NCBI GenBank assembly: GCA_020853705.1
Contig: JADYYK010000099.1
Location: 22,224 to 86,223 of the forward strand
Source: Deltaproteobacteria bacterium
GTDB taxonomy: Bacteria; Myxococcota_A; Polyangia; Haliangiales; JADYYK01
Length of the DNA stretch: 64,000 nucleotides
Direction: 5' to 3'
Both the position numbers and the translations under genes were made by a program. The notes below the pieces were generated by a model, which saw only the letters and a program-made list of their open reading frames with translations, had not been told where the DNA came from and searched no databases. Positions 44,064 to 54,927 of the stretch are shown here, piece after piece (positions within the stretch are counted from its first letter, which is position 1; each line of letters starts with the position of its first letter).

Positions 44064-46547
44064 ATGGCGGGCAACGCCAAGAAGATCGCGAAGCTGAAGG
44101 CAGAAGCGATGGCGGCCGCCCAGGGCGGCAAGACCAAGCGCGCGCTGGAGCGCTATCTCGAGCTGGCCGAGGAGGATCCCGACGATCCCAGCTGGCCACA
44201 GCGCGCCGGCGACGCCGCCCGCAAGCTGGGTGACGCCGCCCTCGCCATCGCCAACTACGCCGCCTCCGCCGAGGCCTATGCCCGTCAGGGCTTCCTCATC
44301 AAGGCCATCGCGCTGTGCAAGACCATCCTCGACATCGATCCCCAGCACACCGAGACCCAGGGCGTGCTGGCGACGCTGAACCAGGCCCAGGCCAAGGGCC
44401 GCGCGCAGACCGCGCCGTTCGGCGTCGGCATCGGCGCGCCACCACCTTCACAGCCGCCGCCGGTGCGCAACCCGACCCCGGTCGCCATGCCGGCCGCGAC
44501 CCGCGCCGCGCCCGGCGTGGCGCCGGCCCGGCCACCGACGGCGCCCCCGGTGCCGGTCGCGCCAGCGCAGCGGGCGCAGCCGCAGGCGGTGCCGCCGCCG
44601 CGCGCACCGTCACAGCCGCCACCGCCGCGCGCGCAGTCGCAGCCACCGCCGTCGCCGCCCGCGCTGGCGCCCGAGCCCGAGCGCCCCGCGCCCCCGCGTC
44701 AGCGCTCCGCGCCCATCGAGCTCCAGCCGGCTCGCGACGACGGCGCGCTCGAGCTCGAGGCCACCACCCAGGCCGCCCTCGCCGAGGCCGAGCCCGAGGC
44801 GACGGCTCCACCTGCGGTCGAGGTCGATCTCGCCGCGCTCGAGGACGACGCCGACGAGCTCGCCGCCCTGATGGCCGAGGCCGAGGCCACCGTGGCCGCC
44901 CGCGAGGCATCCGCCCCGACTGCCTCCCGCGCTGCTGCGCCGGTGCCCGAGTCGGTGCGTGCACAGCCGCAGCAGCCGCCGCAGCCGCCGCAGCCACAGC
45001 AGCCACCACAGCGCGCCCAGCCTCCGCGGCCTCCCCAGCATCAGCACGGCTTCCCGGCGCCCGCCACTCCGGCACCCGCGGCCCCCCTGGGTTCGCGTCC
45101 GCCTCCCATCGGCGCGCGCTCGTCCGGCGTGACCTCGCTCCCGCTGGGCAGCGGTCCACCGCCCGGTCCGCGCAGTGGCGGGCGCACCACCGCGTCGGTG
45201 ACCCGCAGCAACACCCCGCAGGCGCGCCGCATGGCGATCCCGGCGCCGTCACCGTCCTCGCCCTCCCTCGAGGTGCCTGCCCCGGCCCCGGCCACCTCGG
45301 CGGCGGTCGCCTTCGACTCGCTGCCGCCGGCGGTCCCGTCCACTTCGCGCTCGGGCCGCCAGCGCACCACCATCCCGCCCGGTGCGCCGCTGGCCGCCGT
45401 CAACCTGGGCACGCTGATGCCGGGCTCGCGCGATGCCACCGAGCTGACCGCCGAGGGTGGCGGCGCCACCGAGATCTCGCTCGACGACGACTTCAGCGCC
45501 CTGCTCGAGGAGGACGTCGGCGGGCTCGCCGCCGGCCCCCCGACCGAGCACGCTGCGCCCGCGCTCGACCCCGACGCCAGCATCGCCGCCGAGCCCACGG
45601 CCGACGACGCCGCCGCCACGGCCGACGCTGCCGCCGCCAGCCGGGACAGCTCCGCCCCTGCGCCTCCGCCCCGCGCCGCGCGCACCGCCGAGGCCGCGCT
45701 GCCCAAGACGCCGCTGTTCTCCGCCCTCGACTCCGCCTCCCTGCAGCGCATGATCGAGACCTGCCAGCTGCTCGAGTGCGCCCCCGGCGACACCGTCTTC
45801 AAGCAGGGGGACACCGGTGATCGTCTCTACGTGGTCGCCCACGGTGAGGTCGTGGTCACGCGCATGGTGCAGCGCACGCCCGATCAGGGCGAGGTCCCGC
45901 CCGCCATCGAGGTCGCGCGCATGGGCGAAGGGTCGTTCTTCGGCGAGGTCGGGCTGCTCACCGACACCCCGCGCTCGGCCACCGTCACCGCCCTGGTCGA
46001 CACCACGCTGCTGGTCATCGACCGCGACGTCATCGGGGATCTGGTGGAGGAGCGCCCCGGGGTCCTCAAGGTGCTGCTCGAGTTCCTGCGCGAGCGCCTG
46101 ATCGACGAGCTGGTCGACACCGCGCCGCTGTTCGCCCCGTTCTCCGGCGAGGAGCGCCTGTTGCTGGCGCGGCGCTTCAAGTTCGTCGAGGTCGAGGGCG
46201 GTCGCACGCTCATCAAGCAGGGCGAGCGCGCGCCTGGACTGTTCGTGCTGCTGTGCGGCAAGGTCACGGTCGAGCGTGATGGCGCCCTGCTGGCCGAGCT
46301 CGTCCCGGGCGACCTGGTGGGCGAGATGTCGCTGCTGGCGCGCAGCGCCGCGGTCGCCAGCGTGCAGACGCGCTCCAAGAGCTACCTGCTGGCGCTCCCG
46401 GCGGCCAACTTCCAGGAGATGATCGTCACCTATCCCCAGTTCCTGATCTTCGTCAGCGATCTGGCCGAGGAGCGCGCCAAGCGCATGGAGTCCGGCGGCG
46501 GGGGCGGCCCCGACGACTACGAGGACTTCCACCTCGATCTGCTGTAG
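44064..46547 (+). CDS. TPR, Pro-rich linker and double cyclic-nucleotide domain protein
   Basis: Encodes 827 residues. The first 110 residues are a TPR-like helical region with GKTKRALERYLELAEEDPDDPSWPQRAGDAARKLG style. Residues 115-540 are a disordered Pro/Ala/Gln/Ser linker rich in PPP. Residues 550-810 hold two tandem cNMP-type beta-rolls (GDTVFKQGDTGDRLYVV, GEGSFFGEVGLLTDTPRSATV; GRTLIKQGERAPGLFVL, GDLVGEMSLLARSAAVASV). It is likely a cytoplasmic signalling hub. Myxobacteria have several proteins of this type. Ligand binding is inferred from fold. Confidence 0.8.
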   Translation: MAGNAKKIAKLKAEAMAAAQGGKTKRALERYLELAEEDPDDPSWPQRAGDAARKLGDAALAIANYAASAEAYARQGFLIKAIALCKTILDIDPQHTETQGVLATLNQAQAKGRAQTAPFGVGIGAPPPSQPPPVRNPTPVAMPAATRAAPGVAPARPPTAPPVPVAPAQRAQPQAVPPPRAPSQPPPPRAQSQPPPSPPALAPEPERPAPPRQRSAPIELQPARDDGALELEATTQAALAEAEPEATAPPAVEVDLAALEDDADELAALMAEAEATVAAREASAPTASRAAAPVPESVRAQPQQPPQPPQPQQPPQRAQPPRPPQHQHGFPAPATPAPAAPLGSRPPPIGARSSGVTSLPLGSGPPPGPRSGGRTTASVTRSNTPQARRMAIPAPSPSSPSLEVPAPAPATSAAVAFDSLPPAVPSTSRSGRQRTTIPPGAPLAAVNLGTLMPGSRDATELTAEGGGATEISLDDDFSALLEEDVGGLAAGPPTEHAAPALDPDASIAAEPTADDAAATADAAAASRDSSAPAPPPRAARTAEAALPKTPLFSALDSASLQRMIETCQLLECAPGDTVFKQGDTGDRLYVVAHGEVVVTRMVQRTPDQGEVPPAIEVARMGEGSFFGEVGLLTDTPRSATVTALVDTTLLVIDRDVIGDLVEERPGVLKVLLEFLRERLIDELVDTAPLFAPFSGEERLLLARRFKFVEVEGGRTLIKQGERAPGLFVLLCGKVTVERDGALLAELVPGDLVGEMSLLARSAAVASVQTRSKSYLLALPAANFQEMIVTYPQFLIFVSDLAEERAKRMESGGGGGPDDYEDFHLDLL

Positions 46548-46558
46548 ATTCCCGGCCC

Positions 46559-46771
46559 GTGAGAATTCCAGCCTGGGTCACCCTGCTCATGGGCGTCGCC
46601 ATCATCGGGTTCGGTATCTTCCGCATCTCGCTGGCGCGCAAGCCGGGCAAGCGCCCGACCTACCTCGGCTCCAAGAGCGCCGACCTCATCATGGGGGTGG
46701 TCCACGTGCTGGCGGGGCTGTTCCTGATCGGCCTCGGCAGTGGCCTCATCCGCCGCCTGATGGGCGGCTGA
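46559..46771 (+). CDS. Small two-helix membrane protein
   Basis: Encodes 70 residues from GTG 46559, 11 bases after the stop of the cNMP protein. It has two hydrophobic helices (WVTLLMGVAIIGFGIF, MGVVHVLAGLFLIGLG) joined by a basic loop. Function unknown; likely co-transcribed with the cNMP-domain gene. Confidence 0.65.
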   Translation: MRIPAWVTLLMGVAIIGFGIFRISLARKPGKRPTYLGSKSADLIMGVVHVLAGLFLIGLGSGLIRRLMGG

Positions 46772-46774
46772 CGC

Positions 46775-49700
46775 CTACCCGGGCGGGATGTCGCCGCCAG
46801 TGCTGCTGCAGCCGGCGCTGAGCCCGCTGTCGCTGCTGGCGGTGCCGCCATCCGCTGTGCCGGTGGCCGACGGCGTGTAGCCGGTCATGCCGACCGACAC
46901 GGTGCCTCCGGGCGTCGCCATCAGCGTCAGCGAGCCGGCGTGGCTGCCGCGGCTAGCGGGTCGGTACTGCAGCGAGATGGTGCACTGCGTCCCGGCCGCG
47001 ATGGGCGCGGTGCAGGTGTTGCTGAAGATGAAGAACGTCGGCGCTCCCGAGAAGCTGGTGCTGGGCAGGCCGCTGGGGATGGCGCCGGTGTTGGTCACCG
47101 TCCACTGCACGACCTGCGAGCTCTGGCCCGGCTCGACGCACCCGAATTCGATCATCGGCGGCGAGCCGAACAGCGTGGTGCCGCCGGCCACCGCGTTGCC
47201 CGACATCCCGGCGGTGGTGGTGCCGCCCATCGTCGCGCTGGCCTGCAGGGTCGCCATGTGCATGCCGATCGACAGCGGCTGGAAGCGCACCTGGATGGTG
47301 CAGCTGGCGTTGGGCGCCAGCGTGGTGACGCCGCTCTGACACTCACCGCCGAGGCCGGTGGCCTCCAGCTTGAACTGGCTCGCGCCGGTGCCCGACAGCG
47401 AGAACGAGATCGCGGTGCTGTCGCGGCCGCCCTTGTTCTGGACCGAGTAGGTGAAGGCCGAGCTCGAGCCCAGGCCGATGGTGCCGAAGTCATGGCCGCC
47501 CGGGCTGAGCACCAGCATCGCCGGCGACGCCGGGTTGACGCCGGTGCCGCTGATGCCGGCCGAGGTCGAGCCGCCCGGGCTGGCGGTGACGACGACCGAG
47601 CTGGAGCGCGTGCCCGCGGCGCTGGGCGAGAAGGTGTAGGTCAAGGTGCAACTGCCGCCGCTGTTCAGCGCGGTGCCGCTGCAGCTGTCGGCGACCTTGG
47701 TGAAGTCGCTGCTGTTGCCGCCGACCAGGTTGACCGAGATGGTGCCGCTGACCGTGCCGCCCACGTTGCTGACCCCGAAGTTGCGCGTGCCGCTGGTCAT
47801 GCCGATGTCGAGCGGGCCGAAGTCCTGGCTGGTGGGCATGATGGACAGCGAGGCCTGGCTGGTCGCCGCGCCGCTCAGCGAGGCGCTGGTCTGGGCGCCG
47901 TTGGTGGCCGACACGTTCAGGGTCGCGACCTTGCCGTTGCCGGCGCTGGTGGGGCGGAACTGCACCGACACCGTGCACTGCGCGGTGGGCGCCAGGTTGG
48001 CGGTGCAGCCGTTGCTGACGATCTGGAACTCGCCGGCGTTGCTGCCGGCCAGCACTGCGCTGAGGCCGTTGGCGGTCTGCGCGCCGGTGTTGGTCACCGT
48101 GAAGACCTGGGTCGGCCCGTTGCCGCCCACCGGCACCACGCCGAAATCGCGCGAGGGCGGGCTGATGCTCAGCGCCGGCGGCGCCTGGCCGAAACCCGAC
48201 AGCGCCGAGGTGGTGACGCCGCCCGGGCTGCCCGACACCGCCAGCGAGGCTGACAGCGGGCCGCTGGCCGCGGGCACGAACTTGACCGTGAACTGGCAGG
48301 TGCCCGCCGCCGGCAGGACCTGCCCGGTGCAGCCGTCGCCCGCCGCGACCACCGCGAAGCTGCTCGCGCCGCTGCCCGAGATCCCGGTGGCCAGCGCGCC
48401 GGTCATGGCGCCGGTGCCGTTGGTCACGGTGAAGAGCTGCGAGCGCTCGCCACCCTGCGGGGTGTCGCCATAGTCGTGCGGGCTGGGCGCGATCGACAGG
48501 CCGCCGGCGGCCACCGCGGTGCCCATCAGCATCGACGTCGCGTTGCCACCGGGCGAGGCCATCACCGTCAGGCTGGCCATGCGCGCGCCGGCACCGCCGG
48601 TAGGGGTCAGCCGCACCGTCATCTGGCACGACGCGCCAGGCAGCAGGGTGGTACAGCTGCCGCCCACGTACGTGAAGTCAGTGCCCACCAGGCTGTGCGT
48701 GATCGAGCCGGTCGCGGCGCCTCCTGTATTGACAATCTGTAAAGTCAGCGACGCCGAGCTGCCCACCGAGACCATGCCGAAGTCGTGCATGCGCGGCATG
48801 ATGTCGAGCTGCGCCGGCGCGATGCCGGTGCCGATCAGCGCCGCGCTGGCCGCGCCGCCGCCGCCCGCGACCGACAGTGTGGCCACCTTGATGCCGCCGC
48901 CCAGGGGCAGGAACTGCACCCGCACCAGACAGCTCAGGCCGGGGCCCAGCGCCATGCTGCTGCAGCCGTCCTGCGTGATCATGTACTCGCCCGCGCCCGA
49001 GCCGGTCAGCGTGGCCTGCAGGCCCGCGACCGCGGTGCTCCCGGTGTTGCGCACGGTGAAGCCCTCGACGGTGCCCGGGCTGCCCTGGGCCGCGGTGCCG
49101 AAATCGCGCGTCGCCGGCGAGATGACCAGGTTGCCCGCGGTCAGACCGGTGCCCGACAGCGTAGACACCGCAGTGCCGCCGGGCGACCCCGACACCACCA
49201 GCGCGGCGGCCTTGGTGCCCGCGCTGGTGGGCCGCAGCGCCACGCTGAGGGTGCACCGGCCACCGGCGCTGAGGCTCAGCCCCAGGCAGCTGTCGGACAC
49301 GATGGCGAAGTGGGTCATGTCGGTGCCGGTCACCGCGGTGATGAGCGGGCTGGTCGCGGCCAGGCCGGTGTTGACGACCTCGAAGGTGACCGGCGCGCTG
49401 GCGCCGCCCACCGCGACCGAGCCGAAGTTGCGCGTGGCCGGGGTCAGCATCAGGGCGCCCGGCATGGCGCCCTTGCCGCGCAGCGTGGTCATGGTGGTGC
49501 CGCCAGGGCTGCCGGTGACCGACAGCGTGACGGTGGCGTCGCCGGTGCTGGTGGGCTGGAACAGGACCAGGATCTGGCACACGCCGCCCGCCGCCAGCGA
49601 CGGGGTGTCGCAGCCGGTAGCCGAGAACGGGGTCTGCGCGCTCAGCATCAGCGTGGGCCGCCCGCTGGCGACCGAGCCAGTGTTGGTCACCGTGAGCAGC

Positions 49701-50188
49701 ACCGGCGCGCTGGAGGTGCCGGTCAGCAGGGTGCCGAAGTCGTACTCGCTGGGGCTGATGAGCAGGCCCCCGGTCATGCTGCCATCGACGCCGGCGTCGG
49801 CCATCGGGCAGCCACCGAAGCACAGCTCGACGGTGCGGGTCTGATCGCGCAGCACCTCGATCATGGCGCTGCCCATGCCGACCTGGGTGGCGCCGTCGAA
49901 CGCGGTCGCGGTGATGGTGGCCAGCCCCATGCCCTTGTGGATGCGGAAGCTGCCGTCGATGCTGCCGGCGTCGTCGAGCGCGATGGCGCCGCCGCTCTTC
50001 TCGGCCAGCATCGCCATGTGCGCGGTCGGCTGCCCGGCCAGGCTGAGGCTGACGTCGATGCGGGTGACCTGACCGGGGATGTTGCCGCGCTTGAACTTGA
50101 CGATGATGAAGGTGCCCGAGGCGTCCCCGCACGCCGACAGCGCCAGCGCCAGGGCGAGGATGGGGACGGCGAGCCTGGCGCGCCTCAC
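46775..50188 (-). CDS. Choice-of-anchor D multi-repeat lipoprotein
   Basis: Encodes 1137 residues from GTG 50188. It begins RRARLAVPILALALALSACG, a lipoprotein signal with lipobox SAC. After a short beta domain, nine tandem immunoglobulin-like repeats follow, each beginning with a DFG-type motif (EYDFGTL, TRNFGSV, TRDFGTA, MHDFGMV, PHDYGDT, SRDFGVV, SQDFGPL, GHDFGTI, MIEFGCV) and ending with a GTG-like turn. This is the ASPM/SPD-2/HYDIN or choice-of-anchor D type. It is probably a long cell-surface fibre. It overlaps the TPR gene upstream by 4 bases (GTGA). Confidence 0.85.
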   Translation of the reverse strand: MRRARLAVPILALALALSACGDASGTFIIVKFKRGNIPGQVTRIDVSLSLAGQPTAHMAMLAEKSGGAIALDDAGSIDGSFRIHKGMGLATITATAFDGATQVGMGSAMIEVLRDQTRTVELCFGGCPMADAGVDGSMTGGLLISPSEYDFGTLLTGTSSAPVLLTVTNTGSVASGRPTLMLSAQTPFSATGCDTPSLAAGGVCQILVLFQPTSTGDATVTLSVTGSPGGTTMTTLRGKGAMPGALMLTPATRNFGSVAVGGASAPVTFEVVNTGLAATSPLITAVTGTDMTHFAIVSDSCLGLSLSAGGRCTLSVALRPTSAGTKAAALVVSGSPGGTAVSTLSGTGLTAGNLVISPATRDFGTAAQGSPGTVEGFTVRNTGSTAVAGLQATLTGSGAGEYMITQDGCSSMALGPGLSCLVRVQFLPLGGGIKVATLSVAGGGGAASAALIGTGIAPAQLDIMPRMHDFGMVSVGSSASLTLQIVNTGGAATGSITHSLVGTDFTYVGGSCTTLLPGASCQMTVRLTPTGGAGARMASLTVMASPGGNATSMLMGTAVAAGGLSIAPSPHDYGDTPQGGERSQLFTVTNGTGAMTGALATGISGSGASSFAVVAAGDGCTGQVLPAAGTCQFTVKFVPAASGPLSASLAVSGSPGGVTTSALSGFGQAPPALSISPPSRDFGVVPVGGNGPTQVFTVTNTGAQTANGLSAVLAGSNAGEFQIVSNGCTANLAPTAQCTVSVQFRPTSAGNGKVATLNVSATNGAQTSASLSGAATSQASLSIMPTSQDFGPLDIGMTSGTRNFGVSNVGGTVSGTISVNLVGGNSSDFTKVADSCSGTALNSGGSCTLTYTFSPSAAGTRSSSVVVTASPGGSTSAGISGTGVNPASPAMLVLSPGGHDFGTIGLGSSSAFTYSVQNKGGRDSTAISFSLSGTGASQFKLEATGLGGECQSGVTTLAPNASCTIQVRFQPLSIGMHMATLQASATMGGTTTAGMSGNAVAGGTTLFGSPPMIEFGCVEPGQSSQVVQWTVTNTGAIPSGLPSTSFSGAPTFFIFSNTCTAPIAAGTQCTISLQYRPASRGSHAGSLTLMATPGGTVSVGMTGYTPSATGTADGGTASSDSGLSAGCSSTGGDIPPG

Positions 50189-50895
50189 TGGAACGCCTCC
50201 ACGGTCGGGAAGTGCGTGCTGGGGTAGCTGACCTCGTCGGACGAGCCCGCCATCAGCGCCAGCACGGTGGCGCCGACCACCACGACACCGACGCCGGTCC
50301 AGAACCACCAGCGCTTGTAGATCGGGGGCGAGCCGCCGTCGTCGCTGGGCGCCTGCACCGGCGCGCCGCCGCTGTCGGTGCCCTCGGCGACGCTGACCGG
50401 GCTGGGGATCTTGGTGCCGTCGCCCGGGGTCAGGTCGGGCGGCAGCAGCGGCTCGTCGGAGCCGATGGGGTCGTCGGGCCCGGGCGATGGGGAAGGCGAC
50501 GGCGACGGGGAGGGAGACGGGCCGGTGCCGGTCGCCAGGCGCGCCTCCAGCTTGGCGATCCACTCCTCGACGTCGGCGCGATTGGCCGCATCGGGCAGCA
50601 GGCGCAGGTAGTTCTGATAGAAGAAGACGGCCTGTCGGGCGTCGTCCGACAGCCGGTAGGCCTGCGCGATGTTGAACAGCAGGCCGGGCTTGGGGGCGGC
50701 GTCATAGGCCTTCTTGAAGTTGTCGATGGCGCGCGGGAAGTCCCCGAGGTCGTAGGCCTTCTGGCCCTCCAGGTAGAAGGCCTTGGCCCGGGCCTCGGCC
50801 TTGCGATCGGGAGCGCCGGCGGCGGTGCTGGCCAGCCCCAGCACCAGCGCGCACACCAGCGCGACGCGGAAAAGCCTAATCAAAGGGGTCTGCAT
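50185..50895 (-). CDS. Signal-anchored TPR protein with C-terminal membrane segment
   Basis: Encodes 236 residues. A signal segment (LIRLFRVALVCALVLGLAS) precedes a TPR-like unit (GQKAYDLGDFPRAIDNFKKAYDAAP, LLFNIAQAYRLSDDARQAVFFYQNYL). A (Ser-Pro)5 run encoded by a hexamer-like GACGGG/GGCGAC stretch, an acidic stalk, and a C-terminal membrane helix (WWFWTGVGVVVVGATVLALMAG) follow. Proteins of this layout are common beside myxobacterial protein kinases. It is transcribed with the choice-of-anchor lipoprotein. Confidence 0.75.
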   Translation of the reverse strand: MQTPLIRLFRVALVCALVLGLASTAAGAPDRKAEARAKAFYLEGQKAYDLGDFPRAIDNFKKAYDAAPKPGLLFNIAQAYRLSDDARQAVFFYQNYLRLLPDAANRADVEEWIAKLEARLATGTGPSPSPSPSPSPSPGPDDPIGSDEPLLPPDLTPGDGTKIPSPVSVAEGTDSGGAPVQAPSDDGGSPPIYKRWWFWTGVGVVVVGATVLALMAGSSDEVSYPSTHFPTVEAFQ

Positions 50896-50984
50896 AAGCT
50901 CTCCTACGGATACTGCTTCCCGACAGCATAACTTCCGTGGCGCCTTGTCAGCAAGCGCCCCGGCGCCTATGATCGAGACGGCTC

Positions 50985-52865
<1,881 letters not shown>

Positions 52866-52891
52866 CGACGATCGGAGCTCCGTCACCAGGA

Positions 52892-52911
52892 GCGCTCAGC
52901 TCGCTGAGCGC
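52892..52911. terminator. Stem-loop between convergent genes
   Basis: GCGCTCAG, a four-base loop CTCG, then CTGAGCGC form a perfect 8-base-pair stem midway between the kinase stop and the anti-sigma stop. A T run is lacking. It probably ends transcription from both sides. Confidence 0.6.
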
Positions 52912-52919
52912 CGCGAAGC

Positions 52920-53207
52920 TCACGGCTTGCCGCAGCCCGGGGGCTTCTTGCTGAGCAGGTGATCGATCCCCGAGCACTGCTCGCGCAGGAAGTCCTCCAG
53001 GCGGGCGGCCACGGTGGGTGGCACGCCGCCGGCGTCCTCGATGGCGGCCTCGCGCGCCAGCGGGCCGAGCTTCTTCATCTGGTGCAAGTATTCGACGCAG
53101 GGCGGGCAGTACTGGAAGTGCTCGTCGAGCGACTTCTGATCGGCAGAGGGGAGATCCCCCTCGAGGTACTCGGTGAGGAGATCGACCACCTTCTTGCATT
53201 TCACCAT
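52920..53207 (-). CDS. Zinc-finger anti-sigma factor
   Basis: Encodes 95 residues. The zinc-binding anti-sigma (ZAS) pattern is clear: CKKVVDLLTEYLEGDL with HFQYCPPC, giving H-x3-C-x2-C. No membrane helix is present, so it is a soluble regulator that holds its sigma factor until a signal releases it. The start overlaps the sigma gene stop by one base (TGATG), a normal coupling for this pair. Confidence 0.85.
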   Translation of the reverse strand: MVKCKKVVDLLTEYLEGDLPSADQKSLDEHFQYCPPCVEYLHQMKKLGPLAREAAIEDAGGVPPTVAARLEDFLREQCSGIDHLLSKKPPGCGKP

Positions 53208-53890
53208 CAGTGATCCCCCACCGCGTGGCCGTGGCCGTCACCCTCGTCGCCCTCGCCCCCACCTTCGCCGTCGCCGTGCTTGGAGTGGCTGTGCGGCGCC
53301 TGGCCCTGGACCGTGAGCTTGTCGCGCAGCAGCAGGCGCGCGCGGTGCAAGCGGGTCTTGACGTTGGGGACGCCGATGCCGACGACCTCGGCGACCTCCT
53401 CGGTGGACAGCTCCTCGACGTCGCGCAGCAGGAAGACCACGCGGTAGATCTCGGGTAGCTCGTCCACGGCTTGATTGATGCGCTCGCGCAGCTCGCGTTT
53501 CTCGGCGGCGTCGAGTTTTCCGTCGTCCTGCCAGGTGCCCCCTGGGCTGAGGACGGTGCCGCCGTCCTCGAAGCGGTCGCCGACCTCGTCCATCGGGGTG
53601 GTCTGGATGGTCGAGCGCCGCTTGCGCAGCTTCATCAGCGCATGATTTGCGGCGACCCGGTGCAGCCAGGTGGTGAAGGCGGCATCCTCGCGAAAATCAG
53701 CCAGTTTTCGGTACACGCTGAGGAAGGTCTCCTGCAGCACGTCCTCGGCGTCCTGGGCATCACGGGTGATGCGCAGGGCCAGCCGGTAGACCCGGTCGCG
53801 GTGGCGCCGGGCCAGGGTCGCGAAGGCCCCGCCGTCCCCGCCCTGGGCACGCACCACGAGGTCGTGGTCGGTCGGTTCGGCGGCGCTCAT
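53207..53890 (-). CDS. ECF RNA polymerase sigma factor with His-rich tail
   Basis: Encodes 227 residues. Sigma region 2 (RVYRLALRITRDAQDAEDVLQETFLSVYRKL) and region 4 (LPEIYRVVFLLRDVEELSTEEVAEVVGIGVPNVKTRLHRAR) are standard. After region 4 comes a 30-residue tail rich in His, Gly, Asp and Glu (HSHSKHGDGEGGGEG...HGHAVGDH) that could bind metal. The anti-sigma gene is coupled downstream. A 13-base triple repeat lies just upstream of the start. It likely controls its own operon. Confidence 0.9.
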   Translation of the reverse strand: MSAAEPTDHDLVVRAQGGDGGAFATLARRHRDRVYRLALRITRDAQDAEDVLQETFLSVYRKLADFREDAAFTTWLHRVAANHALMKLRKRRSTIQTTPMDEVGDRFEDGGTVLSPGGTWQDDGKLDAAEKRELRERINQAVDELPEIYRVVFLLRDVEELSTEEVAEVVGIGVPNVKTRLHRARLLLRDKLTVQGQAPHSHSKHGDGEGGGEGDEGDGHGHAVGDH

Positions 53891-53905
53891 GCCCTCTGTA
53901 TATCA

Positions 53906-53944
53906 CGGCGCAGCGCGTCGGCGCAGCGCGTCGGCGCAGCGGGT
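53906..53944. repeat. Three tandem 13-base repeats upstream of the sigma gene
   Basis: CGGCGCAGCGCGT occurs three times in a row (last copy has one change). It lies 16 bases before the sigma-factor start, in the gap to the gene upstream, so it may hold direct-repeat regulator sites. Confidence 0.75.
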
Positions 53945-53953
53945 GTCAGGGTG

Positions 53954-54898
53954 TCACTGCAGCATGCCCGGGTTCACGCGGGTGGTCGGCGGCAGCGCCA
54001 CGATGAGCTCCCTGCGCCTGGACCAGAGCGACACGTTCTTGCGCCGCGGGTTGCACTTGTCGCAGAAGGTCCCGCCGCGCTCGAGCACCAGCCCCTCGGC
54101 ATCGCGGCGCAGCCAGACCCGGTGCAGCGGCTCGTCCCCGCACACCAGCACGAACAGCTCGTCGGCGCTGCTGGTCGGCCCCGGCTTGCAGTGACCGACG
54201 TCGAGCTCGAGGTCGATGACCTGGGTGCCCTCGGACGAGCCCAGCGTGAGCTGGGTCAGGCGATCATCATCACGGTCATCCCGGCCGCGCAGCAGGCCCA
54301 CCGACAGCTCGCGCGCGGTCACCGGCGCCAGGGGCTCGCGGTGAGCGGTCGGCTGCTCGAGCTGCTCGCTGGTGATGCGCCAGACCCCGGCCTGCTTGTG
54401 CAGCGCCAGCCGGTGCAGCCCCTCGGAGCGCGACGACTCCCAGCCGTCGCTGTCGATGCCGGCCCACAGGCGGACGCGGGCATGATCGCGGGGCAGGGTG
54501 CTGCCGGGATCCTGCCAGGTCTGGATCTCGATCGACGACACCCACAGCGGGTCGCCCTCGATGAGGAAGGTGCTGTGCCAGTGCGCCAGATCGAACAGCC
54601 CGGTGACGCCGCGCGGGCGCAGGTCGAGGCCGCGGAAGCTCTGCGCGTAGAGCTCGCGCAGCTCATCACCGCGCTCGGGGCCGTGCAGGCGCGCCCACTG
54701 CCGCACCAGGTTCCACAGCTCGCGGTGCTCCTGCCACACCGGGGCCGGGGTCGGGGCCGGCGCGGCCGGTGGCGCCATCGCGCGGCGCTCTCCCGTGGCC
54801 GCACCCGCACCCTGGCGCATCTCGCGGCTGCAGCTCGCGAGCGTCGCCACTGTCAGCACCGCAACCCCAGCCCACTCGCCCCAGGTCAGCCGCCGCAT
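53954..54898 (-). CDS. Lipoprotein with C-terminal CxxC
   Basis: Encodes 314 residues from ATG 54898, which gives a short Arg n-region, hydrophobic run and LASCS lipobox. A Pro/Ala linker follows, then a globular domain beginning EHRELWNLVRQWARLHG with the pattern of an NTF2/SnoaL-like fold (YAQSFRGLDL...HWHSTFLI). The C-terminal 60 residues have DKCNPRRKNV with paired Cys. Function unknown. It is upstream of the sigma gene on the same strand. Confidence 0.65.
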   Translation of the reverse strand: MRRLTWGEWAGVAVLTVATLASCSREMRQGAGAATGERRAMAPPAAPAPTPAPVWQEHRELWNLVRQWARLHGPERGDELRELYAQSFRGLDLRPRGVTGLFDLAHWHSTFLIEGDPLWVSSIEIQTWQDPGSTLPRDHARVRLWAGIDSDGWESSRSEGLHRLALHKQAGVWRITSEQLEQPTAHREPLAPVTARELSVGLLRGRDDRDDDRLTQLTLGSSEGTQVIDLELDVGHCKPGPTSSADELFVLVCGDEPLHRVWLRRDAEGLVLERGGTFCDKCNPRRKNVSLWSRRRELIVALPPTTRVNPGMLQ

Positions 54899-54927
54899 AG
54901 GGTTCCATACACGGCGGCGGGCCGTTT

